Below, one piece after another: positions 14,798 to 23,948 of a stretch of DNA of 36,734 bases. The translations under genes and the position numbers were made by a program. The notes under the pieces were generated by a model. The model searched no databases, was not told the DNA's origin, and saw only the letters and a list, made by a program, of their open reading frames with translations. Source of the DNA: Marinilabiliales bacterium (lineage in GTDB: Bacteria; Bacteroidota; Bacteroidia; Bacteroidales; BM520); contig PKSY01000241.1 in assembly GCA_002869405.1 (NCBI GenBank), forward strand, positions 1-36,734. Reading direction: 5' to 3'. How positions within the stretch are numbered: the first letter of the stretch is position 1; every line of letters begins with the position of its first letter.

Positions 14798-17425
14798 TTA
14801 ATCAATAGATCCGTTAATAGAGAAGTGGAACTGGCCTTTATTCGCAGAAGGAATTCCCGGAACATCGTCAAACCCATAACCCCAGTCGAGGCCTAAAACA
14901 CCAAACATCGGCAGGAAGATTCTCACACCGAAACCTGCAGAGCGGTAGAGTTTGAAAGGGTCAAATTCGGAGAATTTCAGCCAGGAGTTACCGGCCTCCA
15001 GGAATGTCAGTGCATAAATTGTTGCAGAAGGATTCAGAGAGAGCGGGTAACGTAACTCCAGGGTATTCTTATTATAGATAGTACCACCGAGGTTTTCATT
15101 ATAGTAATACAATGGTGTAAGGCTTTCGTTTGAATAACCTCTCATACCAACAATTTGCCGTCCATCGAAGTTGCTGTATCCGCTCAGCCCGTCGCCACCA
15201 AGATAATATCGTTCAAATGGCGTCACACCAATATCCTTGTTATAAGCACCCAGGAAACCATACTTCAACCTTGCCATCACAACCAGGTTTCCTGCAATCT
15301 TCTGGTAGAAAGCAGCTTTAAAATCCCATTTATGGAATTCGATCCATTTATACTTATCGATGTCTTCCATTGCAGAATAATCCTGCTGAGAGAAGAGAGA
15401 ATAAGGAGGTGTAACTTCAAGCCCAATGCTTACTTCAGAACCACGGCGTGGATATATTGGGGCATCGACAGAATTTCGGCTGAGAGTAACACCGTAGCTC
15501 ACGCTGTTATAGTCACCATTACCATCACCAAAAGCAAAAATACCGGCATAGTTATCGAGGCTATAGCGCATAAGGTTAATATTCTGATAGAGCGTAAAGA
15601 AGTCATCAGGCCACTGAAGTCTTCTTCCCAACCCGAAAGAGAGGCTGTTAATGTTCAGCCCGCGGTATGTGGCATCATCTCTTGAAACACCATTGGAGAA
15701 AAGCGAATAATAATATGTTACACTGAAAGCATTAGGTCGCTTACCGCCAAGCCAGGGTTCTGTAAAAGAGGTGGAAAAACTTATATAACCAGTTCCATAC
15801 GATTGAGCACGAATACTAAGTTTCTGACCATCACCGGTAGGAATTGGTCTCCATGCCTTTTTCTTAAACATATTCTTAACGGAGAAGTTATTGAAAGAGA
15901 CACCGATGGTACCGATAATTCTTCCGTACCCCCATCCGCCGGAGAGTTCTACCTGGTCAGAGCTGGTCTCTTCCACGCCATAAGAAATATCCACAGTTCC
16001 GTCGGCAGGATTAGGCTCAACATCAGGAGTAATAGTTTCAGCGTTAAAATAGTTGAGCTGCGACAACTCACGTGTAGTACGGATAATATTTGACCGGGAG
16101 AAAAGATCACCAGGTCGGGTACGGACTTCACGAATAATCACATGGTCGTTTGTACGCGAGTTACCAATTATGGAAACATCATTTATTGTTGCCTGTTTCC
16201 CTTCACGAATCTGAAGTTCAAGATCAATACTATCGTTTTCAACATTCACTTCCACAGGAGTCACATTGAAAAACAGGTATCCGTCGTCCATATAAAGAGA
16301 AGAAACATCGAGCCCGTTAGGGTTAAAACTAAGGTTTGCATCAAGTTCTTCCTGATTATATACATCCCCTTTCTTAATCTTTAGAATGGAGTTAAGGGTT
16401 TCAGAATCATATTTTGTATTACCAATCCAGTCGATATTTCTGAAGTAGTATTTATTTCCTTCATCAACAGTTATATCCAGCTGAATACTGTTCTCATCAT
16501 GAGGATAAACCGTATCACTAGCGATCTGAAAGTCACGGAATCCCAAAGAGTTATACTTTTTTGTCAGCAGGAGTTTATCCTCTTCATAGTTTTCTTCAAT
16601 AAATTTTGAGCCTTTAAAAACCCTCAGCCTGATATTATCGGTTGCATAATTGGTAAAGACAGCAAGGATTCTTCCCATATCAAATGATGGAGCAGCTTTA
16701 ACAGTAGACAGGAACAGTGTATCCAGGTAAGTCAGTGGTGTAAAATGACTTTTCTCTTTTGTCTCTTTAAAAACAGCTTTAGCCTTATTATCTCTAAGGT
16801 TTTTATTACCCTCAAAACTAATATTATGAATTCTAACCTTTTTCTTTTTATCCACAAGTATATTGAGGATAGCAGAATTAATTTCTGTGGTATCGCGTTC
16901 CTGATTTATGGTAACCTCAGCATTCAGAAAACCTTTTTCAGTATAATAATCTTTAATTTGAGTTTTGGCTCTTACAACAAGGTTGTCGGTAATCACATCT
17001 CCCCGGACAACTTTAATTTCATCGCGCAGTTTATCAGCTTCAGATTTTTTCACGCCTTTAATAGCATATTTAGACAGGCGGGGTCGTTCGAGGAGTTCAA
17101 TGTTTAGAAATATCTGTCCTTCGGTAATTGCAGTAGCGGTGATACGAATATCTTCGAATAGTCCTTGTTTCCAAAGGTTTTCCACTGCCCGTGTAACTTC
17201 TTCTCCGGGCACCTGAATTTCGGCACCAACGGTTAAACCGGAAACCATTTTAAGTACATTTTCATCAAGATACTGAACACCACTGACAGTTAAACCGCCG
17301 AGGATATATTTTTTGGGCGACAAATAGTCAATGTCGTTGAGGTCATCACTTAGTGTAACCTGCCCTGACAACACTGTTGGTAAAGAGAATAAGAGGGCCA
17401 GAAATAAAAGAATGCGGTATTTCAT
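14798..17425 (-). CDS. bamA: Outer-membrane protein assembly factor BamA
   Basis: The 875-aa central subunit of the barrel-assembly machine. A signal peptide (ILLFLALLFSLPTVLSGQ) is followed by about five POTRA domains (~40-470; for example ILGGLTVSGVQYLDENVLKM and KVRIHNISFEGNKNLRDNKA). An Omp85 barrel runs from ~490 to the end. The conserved L6 lid motif appears as MRGYSNE (VRGF/Y type), preceded by YLGGDGLSGY. The last strand ends FHFSINGSID, slightly unusual because the terminal residue is Asp, not an aromatic. The start overlaps the uppS stop by 4 bp (ATGA), so the two are coupled. The ompH genes follow. Confidence 0.97.
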   Translation of the reverse strand: MKYRILLFLALLFSLPTVLSGQVTLSDDLNDIDYLSPKKYILGGLTVSGVQYLDENVLKMVSGLTVGAEIQVPGEEVTRAVENLWKQGLFEDIRITATAITEGQIFLNIELLERPRLSKYAIKGVKKSEADKLRDEIKVVRGDVITDNLVVRAKTQIKDYYTEKGFLNAEVTINQERDTTEINSAILNILVDKKKKVRIHNISFEGNKNLRDNKAKAVFKETKEKSHFTPLTYLDTLFLSTVKAAPSFDMGRILAVFTNYATDNIRLRVFKGSKFIEENYEEDKLLLTKKYNSLGFRDFQIASDTVYPHDENSIQLDITVDEGNKYYFRNIDWIGNTKYDSETLNSILKIKKGDVYNQEELDANLSFNPNGLDVSSLYMDDGYLFFNVTPVEVNVENDSIDLELQIREGKQATINDVSIIGNSRTNDHVIIREVRTRPGDLFSRSNIIRTTRELSQLNYFNAETITPDVEPNPADGTVDISYGVEETSSDQVELSGGWGYGRIIGTIGVSFNNFSVKNMFKKKAWRPIPTGDGQKLSIRAQSYGTGYISFSTSFTEPWLGGKRPNAFSVTYYYSLFSNGVSRDDATYRGLNINSLSFGLGRRLQWPDDFFTLYQNINLMRYSLDNYAGIFAFGDGNGDYNSVSYGVTLSRNSVDAPIYPRRGSEVSIGLEVTPPYSLFSQQDYSAMEDIDKYKWIEFHKWDFKAAFYQKIAGNLVVMARLKYGFLGAYNKDIGVTPFERYYLGGDGLSGYSNFDGRQIVGMRGYSNESLTPLYYYNENLGGTIYNKNTLELRYPLSLNPSATIYALTFLEAGNSWLKFSEFDPFKLYRSAGFGVRIFLPMFGVLGLDWGYGFDDVPGIPSANKGQFHFSINGSID

Positions 17426-18174
17426 GAATTATTATTTTCTAACTGTTCGCTTGTTTTCCCGAAACGTCGTTCTCTTCCCTGAAATTCAAGAATCGCTTCA
17501 AAGAAGTCATCTTTTCTGATATCAGGCCATAATTTTGTGGTAAAACAGAGTTCTGCATAAGCGATTTGCCAAAGCAGGAAATTACTGATTCTTAATTCAC
17601 CACTGGTACGGATAAGGAGTTCCGGATCGGGGATATTATGAGTTTCCAGGTATTGATTTATGGTGTTCTCTGAGATTTGATCAACAGACAAAGTGCCATT
17701 AAGCACATCTGTGGATATTTTCTTCACAGCATTGGTAATCTCCCATCTGGAGCTGTACGACAATGCAAGGATAAGTGTAAGACCTTAATTATTTTTTGTG
17801 GCATCAACCGCTTCTCTGAGTTTTTCTCCGGGACCTTCACCCAGCGATTGGATATCACCAATTGCCTGAAGGCGAATGTTATTTTTCTGGAGGGTTTCAA
17901 CTTCCTTATTGATAGTTTCCACGAGCAGGCCCATAAGAGCCATCACTTCATCTTTCGGGCGGTTCCAGTTTTCTGTGGAGAAAGCATATAGTGTAAGGTA
18001 CTGGATTTGCAATTCAGCTGCAGCTTCAGCACACTCTTTTACAGGTATTACACCATGTTCATGGCCAAAGCTTCTGGATTGACCCTGCTGCATAGCCCAA
18101 CGACCGTTGCCATCCATTATGATGGCCACATGCTTTGGTAGTTTTTTCAGGTCAATCTTTTCTTTCAGGTCCAT
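17422..18174 (-). pseudogene. uppS: Isoprenyl transferase (undecaprenyl diphosphate synthase) with an in-frame TAA
   Basis: UppS condenses IPP onto FPP to build the C55 carrier for peptidoglycan and O-antigen. Codons 1-129 carry HVAIIMDGNGRWA (D21 catalytic) and TLYAFSTENWNRPKDEV. Codon 130 is TAA (17787-17785). In the same frame, codons 131-250 continue with GLTLILALSYSSRWEI and LLIRTSGELRISNFLLWQIA, then ERRFGKT, to a normal TGA that overlaps bamA. No base is lost or gained, so this is a nonsense substitution, not a frameshift. The part after the stop keeps every motif, so the stop is recent, read through, or a sequencing or assembly error. The only in-frame restart is a TTG at 17763, without a clear ribosome site. 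Confidence 0.93.
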
Positions 18175-18193
18175 GAGATTTCAATATTATGTT

Positions 18194-18874
18194 TTAATAG
18201 CCGAATCGGTTTTGGAAATCGGTACATCTTTTCGGGTCTTCGAGCCGCAGGGAATAAGTAAGTGTTAAACCTGCAAATGAGTACCAGTCGTTATTCTGAG
18301 AATTACTAAGCCTGCTGCCGTCAAGGTTGAGGTGCGGCATATCATCCAGGTTATCAGACATGGTTTTGCGATACCCCCATTCACCTCCAAGGCAGAATCG
18401 CTTTGAAAGACTTAGTTTGAAGCCCATACCAAACGGCATTGAAGGCACAAGAATATTGTACCCGCCCTGATTTGAGTTTCCGTTACCAAAAAGAACTGCC
18501 AGGCCACCAAAAAGATAGGGAGAGAAGAAATTATGAGTACCTCCCGTGATATAAGGAAGAAAGTTCACCTCCATTTGGGCCGATATTTCGTTCACGGTAC
18601 TTGAAAAAGCCCACTCTCTTTCGGGAGTATTTCCGGCTGTAAGGTCGCTGTTGTCAAGGTCACCACGCAGGAATGTACCGCGGAGTGTCCAGCGCTGATT
18701 AAAGTTATAGCGGTAAAGGGCTCCATAGGCAACATTTGCAGAGGAGAAGGGCGTTCCGGGATTAATATCACCTACGTAGTAGACAGCACCGAGCAGCGGG
18801 CCAAACTCACCACGTTGGGCAAAAACCGGAAGGCTTAAAACGATAACGGCAACAAAGACAAAAAGTTTCTTCAT
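18194..18874 (-). CDS. DUF6089 family outer-membrane barrel protein
   Basis: A 226-aa exported protein with signal peptide KKLFVFVAVIVLSLPVFAQ. It then opens with GEFGPLLGAVYYVGDINPG, typical of DUF6089, followed by an eight-strand-like barrel pattern (YGALYRYNFNQRWTLRGTFL, FSPYLFGGLAVLFGNGN, FGMGFKLSLSKRFCLGGEWG). The family commonly lies between nadK and uppS-bamA in Bacteroidota, as here, and is separated from uppS by 19 bp. Its role is not established; an envelope-biogenesis link is inferred from context. Confidence 0.85.
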   Translation of the reverse strand: MKKLFVFVAVIVLSLPVFAQRGEFGPLLGAVYYVGDINPGTPFSSANVAYGALYRYNFNQRWTLRGTFLRGDLDNSDLTAGNTPEREWAFSSTVNEISAQMEVNFLPYITGGTHNFFSPYLFGGLAVLFGNGNSNQGGYNILVPSMPFGMGFKLSLSKRFCLGGEWGYRKTMSDNLDDMPHLNLDGSRLSNSQNNDWYSFAGLTLTYSLRLEDPKRCTDFQNRFGY

Positions 18875-18920
18875 AATTCAGGGCGTAAAAGTACGCTATT
18901 TTTTACAAACCACATTACTG

Positions 18921-19799
18921 TTAATTCCGTATATCCAGGCCCCACATCAATTTTTCGCGTATGGTTTTGAAAAACTCTTCACTGTCGGGTATTATCATAT
19001 TAAATGTAAATGCTTCTTTACGGATTATAAAGTCCTCCGGTGAATCAAATTCAGCCTTCCGGCTATCGAGCCCGACGATGTATTTTTTCTCTCTTCCGGT
19101 TACCCGGATCCGGATAATACTGTCGTCAGGAATAACGATAGGGCGTACGGGTAAATTGTGTGATGCTATGGGTGTAATCACAAAGCAATGGCTTTCGGGA
19201 GTGATGATTGGCCCGCCGCAACTCAGCGAATATGCTGTAGATCCAGTGGAAGTTGCTACTAAAAGACCATCGGCCCAGTAAGTATTCAGGTATTTTTCAT
19301 TTACAAAAACCTCCACATTTAGCATTGAGAGGGGTTCACTTTTATTGATACTCACTTCATTAAGGGCGTAGTTTATATCCCCGAAAGGGTTTTCTTTACA
19401 GTCAAGGCGGACCAATGTCCGTTTATCAAGGGTAAATCCTCCGGCAAGCACTTCCTCAAGTGCGGAATTAATGCTCTTTTTCGGCACCGAGGACAAGAAT
19501 CCCAGCCGCCCGAGATTAATTCCAAGTACAGGAATACCTTTATCATGAATCAGAGGCACTGTGCCAAGCATGGTTCCATCGCCACCAATACTAAAGAGGT
19601 AATCAGTATCTGCCGGTATCGAATCACCGGTATTAAAAAAGAGTGGTGTTTTCAGAAAAGTGATATGCTTTTTCAGGCTATCATAAAGGGGCTCATAAAT
19701 GGATAAGCCTGCTCCGGCACCTTCAAGGCGGGAGACCAGCTGCTGCAGATAATAAGCATCCTGTTTATCAACACGGGTACCGAATAGTGCAATTCTCAT
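18921..19799 (-). CDS. nadK: NAD kinase
   Basis: Phosphorylates NAD to NADP in the cytosol; 292 aa. It has the GGDGT motif at 72-76 (FSIGGDGTMLGTV), the NE/SINK segment ALNEVSINKSEPL, and the glycine-rich substrate loop WADGLLVATSTGSTAYSLSC followed by GGPIITP. The start ATG at 19799 precedes the beta strand IALFGTRV. It is the second gene of the minus-strand run, 82 bp after the CBS gene. Confidence 0.97.
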   Translation of the reverse strand: MRIALFGTRVDKQDAYYLQQLVSRLEGAGAGLSIYEPLYDSLKKHITFLKTPLFFNTGDSIPADTDYLFSIGGDGTMLGTVPLIHDKGIPVLGINLGRLGFLSSVPKKSINSALEEVLAGGFTLDKRTLVRLDCKENPFGDINYALNEVSINKSEPLSMLNVEVFVNEKYLNTYWADGLLVATSTGSTAYSLSCGGPIITPESHCFVITPIASHNLPVRPIVIPDDSIIRIRVTGREKKYIVGLDSRKAEFDSPEDFIIRKEAFTFNMIIPDSEEFFKTIREKLMWGLDIRN

Positions 19800-19881
19800 G
19801 GTATTGTTGCTTTGCGATGCAAGTTTACAAAATCCCTTGCAGTCAGTGAGTTCTTTAACAAATATTATGAGCTGAAAAATA

Positions 19882-20541
19882 TCAGATATTTATATACCGC
19901 ATAAGCGCCTGAAAGCGATCCTGCAGTCCGTCATCATATTCATTTTCACCGTATGAAGCTTTTATAGTATAGTTATAACGATGAAGTGTCTGAAGAATGC
20001 TTCCGGCATCAAGTCTGTTCACCTTAAGAGTAACCTCCATCTTCATATTATCTGGTGTGCTGGTGATTGTGGAGCTAAGAATTTTAGCGTCATTGGATTC
20101 CACGATGTGTGCCAATTCTTCCATTGAGTAATCCCGCTGACCAATTTCCAATACGATGACGGTACCCGGGCTTGTTACCGACATGCTGTCCGCAAAATCT
20201 CTCACCAGATCGCTGATAGTTACTACACCCAGGAATTTTTTTTCATCGTTTACCACAGGCAAAACAGAAAGGCTGAAACCTGCCACAAGTTTCAATGCAT
20301 CATAACAATGTTGCGACTCATAAATGCAATGGGTTTCAAGCTCATGAACCAGCGATCCAATGGCTGTACTATCGTCGCCAACAGCGTATAATTTTGATTC
20401 TGATATCAGTCCAAGGTATGATGATCCGTCGACTACAGGCAGATGTGAAACTTTGTTATCTTCCATCATATGCACTGCCAGGCGCACAGGATCTGTGAGT
20501 TTTAACGGAACAATCTTATCAGATATCAATTCTTTAATCAT
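19882..20541 (-). CDS. Tandem CBS-domain protein with ACT-like C terminus
   Basis: A 219-aa soluble protein from ATG 20541. A GTG at 20580 is in frame but would add an unrelated 13 residues. Two CBS motifs are visible (~1-60, VRLAVHMMEDNKVSHLPVVD..YLGLISESKL; ~75-130, LKLVAGFSLSVLPVVNDEKK..LGVVTISDLV). A ~70-residue C-terminal region resembles an ACT fold (GTVIVLEIGQRDYSMEELAH). CBS pairs bind adenosine nucleotides and ACT domains often bind amino acids. It probably senses a small ligand; its partner is unknown. It is found before nadK in many Bacteroidota. Confidence 0.85.
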   Translation of the reverse strand: MIKELISDKIVPLKLTDPVRLAVHMMEDNKVSHLPVVDGSSYLGLISESKLYAVGDDSTAIGSLVHELETHCIYESQHCYDALKLVAGFSLSVLPVVNDEKKFLGVVTISDLVRDFADSMSVTSPGTVIVLEIGQRDYSMEELAHIVESNDAKILSSTITSTPDNMKMEVTLKVNRLDAGSILQTLHRYNYTIKASYGENEYDDGLQDRFQALMRYINI

Positions 20542-20660
20542 TGGAAAAATATTTTTGTAAAAATAAACAAAGCTCTGCACTTACAGTTCATAATAATGAA
20601 AATGATGTGCTGAATACAAAAAAAGCATCAATAGTTGTATTTTAGCTTCCGTAAAGAAAA

Positions 20661-21440
20661 ATGGAACTGTTTTACAGAAAATACGGCAATGGCAAACCGG
20701 TTGTAATTCTTCACGGATTGTATGGTTTGTCTGATAACTGGGCCTGGTATGGCAGACGGCTTGGAGAGAAATATTCAGTTTTTACTCCTGATTTGCGTAA
20801 TCATGGGCTTTCGCCTCATGACAACGGCATGAACTATTACGCCATGGTTTCAGACCTGGAAGAATTTATGGAATTCCACAATATTGCAAAGCCGGTGTTG
20901 ATTGGCCACAGCATGGGTGGCAAAGTTGTGCTTCAATATCTGAAGGAGAACCCGGGAGAGGCTTCTGCGGCAATTATTATGGATATCAGCCCGAAGAAAT
21001 ATCGTGCAAACCAGTCGCATATGAATATCCTGGGAACTATGAGTTCATTAGATCTCACTTCCATAACATCCAGAAAAGAGATTTCGGAAAAAGTAAAGGA
21101 GAAGATTGATGATGAGCGTCTTCAAAACTTTGTATTAAAAAATTTGAATCGTACAGGAAAAGAACTTTTCACCTGGAAGCCGAACGTTCAAGTACTTGAA
21201 ACAGCGCTGGAAGATATTTTTGATGAGATCACTCCACCGGTCAATAAACCCGGTATTCCGGTTCAGTTTATTAAGGGTGAATTATCACAATACATCAAAG
21301 ACGATGATGAAGATATAATTGAGAAGTTCTGGAGCGACAGGCCTATAATCAGCGTACCCGGGGCTTCACACTGGCTGCACGCCGACAATCCGGAATATCT
21401 TATTAATGTGTTGGAACAATTTCTGAAAGAGGTATTCTGA
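20661..21440 (+). CDS. Alpha/beta-fold hydrolase (YbfF-like esterase)
   Basis: A 259-aa cytosolic hydrolase. The oxyanion region is VVILHGLYGLSDNWAWYGRR. The nucleophile elbow is GHSMGG with S84. The catalytic His is probably H237 in PGASHWLHADNP. The DLRNHGLSPH segment after strand beta-4 is typical of YbfF/epoxide-hydrolase-type esterases. There is no signal peptide. The substrate cannot be predicted; acyl-CoA or short esters are usual for the family. It is divergent from the CBS gene, 119 bp away. Confidence 0.88.
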   Translation: MELFYRKYGNGKPVVILHGLYGLSDNWAWYGRRLGEKYSVFTPDLRNHGLSPHDNGMNYYAMVSDLEEFMEFHNIAKPVLIGHSMGGKVVLQYLKENPGEASAAIIMDISPKKYRANQSHMNILGTMSSLDLTSITSRKEISEKVKEKIDDERLQNFVLKNLNRTGKELFTWKPNVQVLETALEDIFDEITPPVNKPGIPVQFIKGELSQYIKDDDEDIIEKFWSDRPIISVPGASHWLHADNPEYLINVLEQFLKEVF

Positions 21441-21509
21441 AAAGAAAAACTGCATCTTTTAATAAACAGAGTATTGTGTTGATTGTTAAAATCATAAGAA
21501 ACACACAAA

Positions 21510-21565
21510 CTGTTAAAGGAACATAAAATAAAACTCAGTTCTCAGAAATATTTTACCTTTAACAG
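21510..21565 (+). promoter_or_regulatory. Inverted repeat upstream of the M20 dipeptidase
   Basis: CTGTTAAAGG (21510-21519) and CCTTTAACAG (21556-21565) are perfect 10-bp arms separated by 36 nt, 44 bp before the dipeptidase start. The right arm contains TACCTTTA (21554-21561), one mismatch from a -7 box. It may be an operator dyad or a leader stem. Confidence 0.35.
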
Positions 21566-21609
21566 CTCAAAAAAAATATCATATTAATAACCCATAAATT
21601 CAATTCATT

Positions 21610-22980
21610 ATGACTTTTATCAATGAATACATCGAAGCGAATAAAGATCGCTTTCTTGATGAACTTTTTGATCTGATCCGCATTCCATCGATCAGCTCAC
21701 TTTCAAAGCATAAGCCTGACATGTACAAGGCAGCAGAATACTGGAAAAAGATGATGCTGGAGGCCGGAGCTGACAAGGCGGAGGTAATGGAAACAGAAGG
21801 TAATCCTGTAACTTACGGAGAAAAGATTATTGATCCTTCACTACCTACAGTACTTGTATACGGCCATATGGATGTAATGCCTGTTGACCCGCTGGAGTTG
21901 TGGGATACAGATCCTTTTGAGCCTGTTGTAAAAGATGGCAAAATCTGGGCCCGTGGTGCCGATGATGATAAAGGGCAGGCTTTTATGCACGCCAAAGCAT
22001 TCGAACTGCTTGTAAAAACCGATAACCTTCCGTGTAATGTGAAATTTATGATTGAAGGTGAAGAAGAGGTAGGTTCTCCAAGTCTGTATAAGTTCTGTGA
22101 AGACAATAAAGAGATGCTGAAAGCTGACGTTATCCTGGTTTCTGATACAGGACTGATTGCTCAGGATATTCCGTCAATAACAACCGGACTGCGAGGACTT
22201 GCATACTGGCAGGTTGATGTAACAGGACCAAACCGCGACCTCCATTCAGGGCTTTTTGGTGGTGCTGTTGCCAATCCTATCAATGTGCTTTGTGATCTTA
22301 TTTCACAGATGACCGACGAGAACAATCATATCACCATTCCGGGATTTTATGATGATGTGCTGGTTGTTTCTGATGAAGAGCGTAAATTAATGGCAAAGGC
22401 TCCGTTTAATGAGGAGGAATACAAAAAAGCTATTGATGTGGAAGAGCTTCATGGTGAGAAGGGATATAGCACAAATGAGCGCACCGGAATTCGTCCTTCA
22501 TTTGATGTTTGCGGTATCTGGGGCGGCTACACCGGAGAGGGTGCCAAAACTGTACTTCCATCCAAGGCACATGCAAAGATTTCTACTCGTCTGGTTCCCA
22601 ATCAGAATCATGAGCAGATTGCCGGGCTTTTCAAGAAGCACTTTGAATCCATTGCACCAAAAAGTGTAAAAGTAGATGTAAAACCACTTCATGGTGGTCA
22701 GGCATATGTTTGTCCTATCGATTTGCCTGCATACCGTGCAGCGGAGAAAGCTTATACCGAGACTTTTGGAAAGCGTCCTGTACCTGTTCGCAGTGGTGGA
22801 TCTATTCCAATCATCGCCGGCTTCAATGATATCCTTGAAACAAAATCAGTACTGATGGGATTCGGACTGGAGTCGGATGCGATTCATTCGCCAAACGAGA
22901 ACTACCCGCTTTTCAATTTCTATAAAGGAATCGAAACCATTGCTCACTTCTACAAGTACTTTGTGGAAGAGATGAAGTAA
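21610..22980 (+). CDS. M20-family metallo-dipeptidase
   Basis: A 456-aa di-zinc peptidase of the CNDP/PepV-like M20 group. Metal and catalytic motifs are VLVYGHMDVMPVD (H86, D88), WARGADDDKGQ (bridging D119) and IEGEEEVGSP (catalytic/metal Glu pair E151-E152). The dimerisation (lid) domain follows at ~190-350 with DLHSGLFGGAVANPINVL. A late metal His is present in LESDAIHSPNENYPL. It has no signal peptide, so it should cleave dipeptides in the cytosol. It stands alone and stops 86 bp before the convergent uspA stop. Confidence 0.93.
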   Translation: MTFINEYIEANKDRFLDELFDLIRIPSISSLSKHKPDMYKAAEYWKKMMLEAGADKAEVMETEGNPVTYGEKIIDPSLPTVLVYGHMDVMPVDPLELWDTDPFEPVVKDGKIWARGADDDKGQAFMHAKAFELLVKTDNLPCNVKFMIEGEEEVGSPSLYKFCEDNKEMLKADVILVSDTGLIAQDIPSITTGLRGLAYWQVDVTGPNRDLHSGLFGGAVANPINVLCDLISQMTDENNHITIPGFYDDVLVVSDEERKLMAKAPFNEEEYKKAIDVEELHGEKGYSTNERTGIRPSFDVCGIWGGYTGEGAKTVLPSKAHAKISTRLVPNQNHEQIAGLFKKHFESIAPKSVKVDVKPLHGGQAYVCPIDLPAYRAAEKAYTETFGKRPVPVRSGGSIPIIAGFNDILETKSVLMGFGLESDAIHSPNENYPLFNFYKGIETIAHFYKYFVEEMK

Positions 22981-23012
22981 TATATTTTGGCGGACCGATG
23001 AGTCCGTACAAG

Positions 23013-23046
23013 ACAAAAAAAAGGGCGGACACACAAATCCGCCCTT
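23013..23046 (-). terminator. Terminator of the UspA gene
   Basis: A perfect 9-bp stem AAGGGCGGA/TCCGCCCTT (23021-23029, 23038-23046) is followed on the minus strand by a T-run from the A-tract before 23021. It lies 20 bp beyond the uspA stop. A smaller hairpin CGGAC/GTCCG at 22991-23006 is adjacent. Confidence 0.85.
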
Positions 23047-23066
23047 ACTTATATTATATGATAGGA

Positions 23067-23912
23067 TTATCTTGATAAAGTCCTGATATACTCTTTAGGT
23101 CTGATGCTTAGCACAGGAAATTCGGAATGGTTAATCATCTGATTTGCAAAGGTTCCCAGGAACCAGTTCATGGCAGTTTTTTCCTGCTCAGTCATAATCG
23201 CAATAAGATTAGCATCAATTTCACGTGCAAATTCAAGGGTTGATTTAGTAATATTGTCTGCTTCCCTTTCTTCAATAATGGTATCAACACCAAATTCGTC
23301 GAAATACTGGACTACCTGACGGGCATAGGCATCCACTGTAGCTCTTACGGCCTCAACAGAAGTGGAGTACAATTTCAACACATAGACTTTAGCTTCAAAA
23401 GCATTTGCCAGGTCAGCTGTAAAAGGCGCCTTTTGGCGTGTTTCCAGTGTGCTGTCAATCGGAAAAACGATAGATTTAAGTTCATTTGTAACCTCGCGGG
23501 CATGACGGATAGTAAGAATCGGGCATGGAGTCATGGAGACAATTTTCTGGGCGTTGGATCCGATCCATAACTCTTCAAAACCGCTGGCGCCATGAGTTCC
23601 CACCACGATCATGTAAGCTTCCACCTCTTCAGCCTGGGCGCATATTCTGTCAAAAACTTTTCCTTCGCGGATATTGAATGAGAAAGCCACATCGGGATAT
23701 TTCTCCATATACACTTCCTGAAGTTCCGAGAGTCGCTCTTTTGCTTCAGAAATGACATCCACAGATTCACCTAAGAGATTTGTACTTCTGTTAGGATTAT
23801 TTACGAAAACCATCAACAGGTCATGGCCGGTTTTCTGAGCCAGCACAGCCGCATGCTCAAGTGCATTGAGACTGCAATCGCTAAAATCGATACCAACAAC
23901 AATATCTTTCAT
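23067..23912 (-). CDS. Tandem universal stress protein (UspA)
   Basis: A 281-aa protein with two Usp domains. Domain one (~1-145) starts DIVVGIDFSDCSLNALEHAA and contains the ATP-binding signature VGTHGASGFEELWIGSNAQK. Domain two (~150-275) starts KSIVFPIDSTLETRQKAPFT and ends with FLGTFANQMINHSEFPVLSI, in which the glycine signature is degenerate. The usual reading is one nucleotide-binding and one degenerate half. The role is probably stress survival or energy-state sensing. Confidence 0.93.
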   Translation of the reverse strand: MKDIVVGIDFSDCSLNALEHAAVLAQKTGHDLLMVFVNNPNRSTNLLGESVDVISEAKERLSELQEVYMEKYPDVAFSFNIREGKVFDRICAQAEEVEAYMIVVGTHGASGFEELWIGSNAQKIVSMTPCPILTIRHAREVTNELKSIVFPIDSTLETRQKAPFTADLANAFEAKVYVLKLYSTSVEAVRATVDAYARQVVQYFDEFGVDTIIEEREADNITKSTLEFAREIDANLIAIMTEQEKTAMNWFLGTFANQMINHSEFPVLSIRPKEYIRTLSR

Positions 23913-23948
23913 GGCCGCAGGTTTTTTTATATAACAAATAAATATGTA

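Noticed and set aside
17764-17790. A frameshift as the cause of the split uppS.
   Set aside because: Both halves are in the same frame and the residues on either side of the TAA join as in the family, so it is a nonsense codon with no insertion or deletion.
22991-23016. CCGATGAGTCCG resembles part of a hammerhead ribozyme core (CTGATGAG..GAAA).
   Set aside because: The conserved U of CUGAUGA is C here, no GAAA follows stem II, and the segment is explained as a small hairpin beside the uspA terminator.
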